DNA from: Bacteroidales bacterium UBA6828
GTDB taxonomy: Bacteria > Bacteroidota > Bacteroidia > Bacteroidales > Paludibacteraceae
Reading direction: 5' to 3'
Length of the DNA stretch: 7,014 nucleotides
Assembly (NCBI GenBank): GCA_002452095.1
Contig: DKEG01000040.1
Location: 1 to 7,014, forward strand
Part shown: in pieces, positions 5,026 through 7,014 of the stretch
How the letters are laid out: each line of letters opens with the position of its first letter
Position numbering within the stretch: the stretch's first letter is position 1
The notes under the pieces: model-generated
Database searches by the model: none
Told to the model about the DNA's origin: nothing
Seen by the model: the letters and a program-made list of their open reading frames with translations, nothing else
Position numbers and translations under genes: made by a program

Positions 5026-6615
5026 TTAGTATCCCGGGTTTTGCGGGAAGGTGTGCATAATGTCGCGTTGGGCTTGTGGGATAGGCCAACGATTGTGGTA
5101 GTCGCTGACGTTGTTGCGGATAATGGTATCATTATTCAGCACCCCCCACCGCTCGCTATAGACATATTCACCGCCGTGCGCCTGCACCTGCTTGACCAGC
5201 AAGTTCTCCCGTTTGAGGAAGTTCCAGCGGTCGCCCTCCAATGCCAACTCGCGTGCCTGCTCGTCCGCCAGCATTTCGATAGTGATCGGTTGTGTCTCCG
5301 CTGCATTGCCCGCACGGGTGTAGGTCTTGTTGTAGTAATAGGCTGCCGAATCCTGCCGCCCGAGATGGATATATGCTTCGCAACCGAGGATATATGCTTC
5401 GGGGAGACGGTAGATGATGATATCCTTGAACGACTCGTTATCCGTCGGCGACGCCTTGGTATAGGAATCGTTGTATTTGGTGCACATCGGGTGCACGTTC
5501 TGATATGCCGCCTCCGTGGTAGCGACAAGCGTATCGCCCACGTGCCGACCGCGCGGCAGGTTGTCCGGATCGTTGTACGTCCATGCGGTCTTGTACCATG
5601 CGGTATAGCGAAGGTCGTGCGCACGGTCGTAGAGACTGAGCAGGTATTGGTTCGGGAACACGCGTCCCCACGGGTAGCCGCCCGATGCATAGTCGATTAG
5701 CATACCTTTCTGTTCGTTGTACTTCGGCGTACAGATGATACACATACGGTGTCCGCTGTTGGAGTTGGTAACCGTATTGGTGAACCAGCCGCCGGTAGCC
5801 TTGTTCCATTGCGAAACGAGTATCGCCTCCGAGTGGTTGAGGTTAGCCGCATCGAAGACCTCGCGCGGATCGGAAAGCAGTGCATACACCCCACTCTGCT
5901 CTATGGCATTGATCTGGTTGGCACACTCCTGCCATTTGCCCTGCCATGCCGCCGACTTGGCACGTAACAGGCGTGCCACGCCCTGCGTAAAACGACCGGG
6001 CTGTGTGGTGGTCCAAGCCAAATGGTCAATGGCATAATCGAGGTCTTCGTCCATCAGCGCATACACGTCCTCTTTGGCTGCAGGTGTATAGGAAATGGAA
6101 TCGTTCACGTTCTCGGGGGTGGTAACACGCGTAGTGAGGTAGATATTGTCGTAGCGTTGCAGCAGGCGCAGGTAAGCATGCGCACGGAAGACACGCGCCT
6201 CGGCTACCGCCTGTATCGCCACGGGGTCGGTCATATCCACCTTGTCCGCTGCACCGATAACCATATTGGCATATCCGATCAAGGCATATTGCTGCTTCCA
6301 CAGGCGTGCCACGCTCGGCGTCGTGGGCAGCAGATCCTGATAGCGTCCGAACTGCGGAATACCCTCGCCCGCACGGCAATAGGTGATGTCGTCGCCGACA
6401 AGCATATTCATCCACAGGATAGTCTCCGCATCATCGTTGTTACGGAAAATCTCACGGTCTTTGTAGTACATCGCCAGCACCGCACTCGCCATACCTGCGG
6501 GGGTGGAAACGATATACTCGCCTGTAGGTTGGGTATAGACTTTCTCGTCCAGCCAGTCGTGGCAGGAGGTCAGCAGCAGTGCCGCCAGAAAAATATATAT
6601 ACTATGCTTTTTCAT
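5026..6615 (-). CDS. SusD/RagB-family outer-membrane glycan-binding lipoprotein
   Basis: This 529-residue protein is a SusD homologue: an all-helical surface lipoprotein that captures oligosaccharides and closes over the SusC barrel. The N-terminus has a lipoprotein signal with lipobox LLTSC, making Cys18 the acylated residue; it is followed by HDWLDE, an acidic stretch like the Bacteroidota surface lipoprotein export signal. The length is usual for the family (about 500-600). The N-terminal half carries the TPR-like repeats, with the helix AEARVFRAHAYLRLLQRYDN typical of SusD. The C-terminal half has RARELALEGDRWNFLKREN-like sequence (seen as ARELALEGDRWNFLKREN) and ends in RWPIPQAQRD and QNPGY at residues 509-529, the classic family terminus. 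The start 21 nt after the susC stop is the only one that gives the signal peptide. Upstream is A-rich without Shine-Dalgarno. It is surely co-transcribed with susC. Glycan specificity cannot be predicted from sequence alone. Confidence 0.96.
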   Translation of the reverse strand: MKKHSIYIFLAALLLTSCHDWLDEKVYTQPTGEYIVSTPAGMASAVLAMYYKDREIFRNNDDAETILWMNMLVGDDITYCRAGEGIPQFGRYQDLLPTTPSVARLWKQQYALIGYANMVIGAADKVDMTDPVAIQAVAEARVFRAHAYLRLLQRYDNIYLTTRVTTPENVNDSISYTPAAKEDVYALMDEDLDYAIDHLAWTTTQPGRFTQGVARLLRAKSAAWQGKWQECANQINAIEQSGVYALLSDPREVFDAANLNHSEAILVSQWNKATGGWFTNTVTNSNSGHRMCIICTPKYNEQKGMLIDYASGGYPWGRVFPNQYLLSLYDRAHDLRYTAWYKTAWTYNDPDNLPRGRHVGDTLVATTEAAYQNVHPMCTKYNDSYTKASPTDNESFKDIIIYRLPEAYILGCEAYIHLGRQDSAAYYYNKTYTRAGNAAETQPITIEMLADEQARELALEGDRWNFLKRENLLVKQVQAHGGEYVYSERWGVLNNDTIIRNNVSDYHNRWPIPQAQRDIMHTFPQNPGY

Positions 6616-6636
6616 TGTTTGCTTGTAATGATTAGG

Positions 6637-7014
6637 TTAGAAACTCAGGTTCAATCCGCCGATCACGGTGCGCGGCTCGGGATAACTGCCGGCACTTGCT
6701 TCGGGGCTGTAACTCTGATACTTGGTGCAAGTGAATACATTCGAAGCCGTACAATAGATACGCAGGTTGCTCATCTTCGCCTTGGCAATCAGTTTCTTCG
6801 GGAACGAATAACCCACCGACAGCGTACGCAAGCGGAAATACGATGCGTCCTGGTACGACAGCGACGAGAAATAGGAGATATTACCGTCTCTCGGACGCGG
6901 AGCCGTGTTGCTCGGGTTCTCTATCGTCCAATAGTCCACTTTGATACCATTGCGTACACCCTTCAGGTCGCCGCCCTGGTTGCTGGCATAGAGGTAGTTG
7001 TTCTGCCTTACCGC
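6637..7014 (-). CDS. SusC-like TonB-dependent outer-membrane transporter, C-terminal fragment
   Basis: This is the last 125 codons of a SusC/RagA-type transporter; the reading frame stays open to the window edge, so the gene begins outside. Such proteins form a 22-strand outer-membrane barrel that imports oligosaccharides using TonB energy, with a SusD lipoprotein as lid. What is visible is the family's barrel end: a segment with YFRLRTLSVGYSFPKK, then NLRIYCTASNVFTCTKYQ, then a final strand RTVIGGLNLSF ending in the terminal aromatic residue typical of outer-membrane barrels. The plug domain and TonB box are not in the window. The gene lies 21 nt before the susD-like start, the usual SusC-SusD order. 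The segment TCTKYQSYSPEAS matches the usual end of the family, where one normally sees a tyrosine-rich loop followed by a Pro/Glu stretch. Confidence is high for the family; substrate cannot be judged from this part. Confidence 0.95.
   Translation of the reverse strand, partial: AVRQNNYLYASNQGGDLKGVRNGIKVDYWTIENPSNTAPRPRDGNISYFSSLSYQDASYFRLRTLSVGYSFPKKLIAKAKMSNLRIYCTASNVFTCTKYQSYSPEASAGSYPEPRTVIGGLNLSF

Noticed and set aside
5041..5700. A 219-codon plus-strand reading frame opposite the susD-like gene
   Set aside because: It has the same codon-register antisense relation to an unmistakable SusD coding sequence and gives a composition-biased translation without motifs.

Overview
The window looks like part of a polysaccharide utilisation locus (PUL) from a member of the Bacteroidota, most likely Bacteroidales. 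It holds an adjacent SusC/SusD pair, followed by secreted proteins with N-terminal signal peptides and Bacteroidota-type C-terminal tails. No start codon has a Shine-Dalgarno sequence; the leaders are A-rich, as is usual in this phylum. The C-terminal tails (a KxIENGQ motif, and a T9SS-like end with GTYILNGKKVIK) suggest a Prevotella-like or other T9SS-bearing Bacteroidales. That placement is inference.

All six genes lie on the minus strand, so transcription runs from high to low coordinates. In that order they are: the last 125 residues of a SusC-type TonB-dependent transporter (cut by the window edge); a complete SusD-like lipoprotein; a 342-residue secreted ConA-like jelly-roll protein with no cysteine; a 661-residue agarase-like clan GH-A glycoside hydrolase with a CBM96/DNRLRE-type module; a 230-residue secreted protein of unknown function with a T9SS-like tail; and a cytoplasmic SDR oxidoreductase of the D-mannonate oxidoreductase type.

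The likely division of labour is as follows. The surface enzyme cuts a polysaccharide, the two non-enzymatic secreted proteins may hold it at the surface, SusC/SusD import the oligosaccharides, and the SDR reduces a keto-sugar or uronate product in the cytoplasm. The substrate cannot be read from the window. The enzyme family points to a galactan of the agar or porphyran kind or a related glycan, while the SDR points to a uronate or ketose step.

Two gene junctions are very tight (21 nt each). The longer gaps are the unusual part: three of them carry short-period direct repeats. These are an 11-nt array after the SDR gene, TTAA-centred repeats every 10-11 nt before it, and 18-nt plus 7-nt arrays after susD. 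The fourth long gap, before the hydrolase gene, instead holds a GC-rich hairpin. I found no RNA gene, CRISPR array, insertion sequence, consensus Bacteroides promoter or clear intrinsic terminator. I see no wholly new system; the best leads are the intergenic repeats, the shared C-terminal tails and the two uncharacterised secreted proteins.
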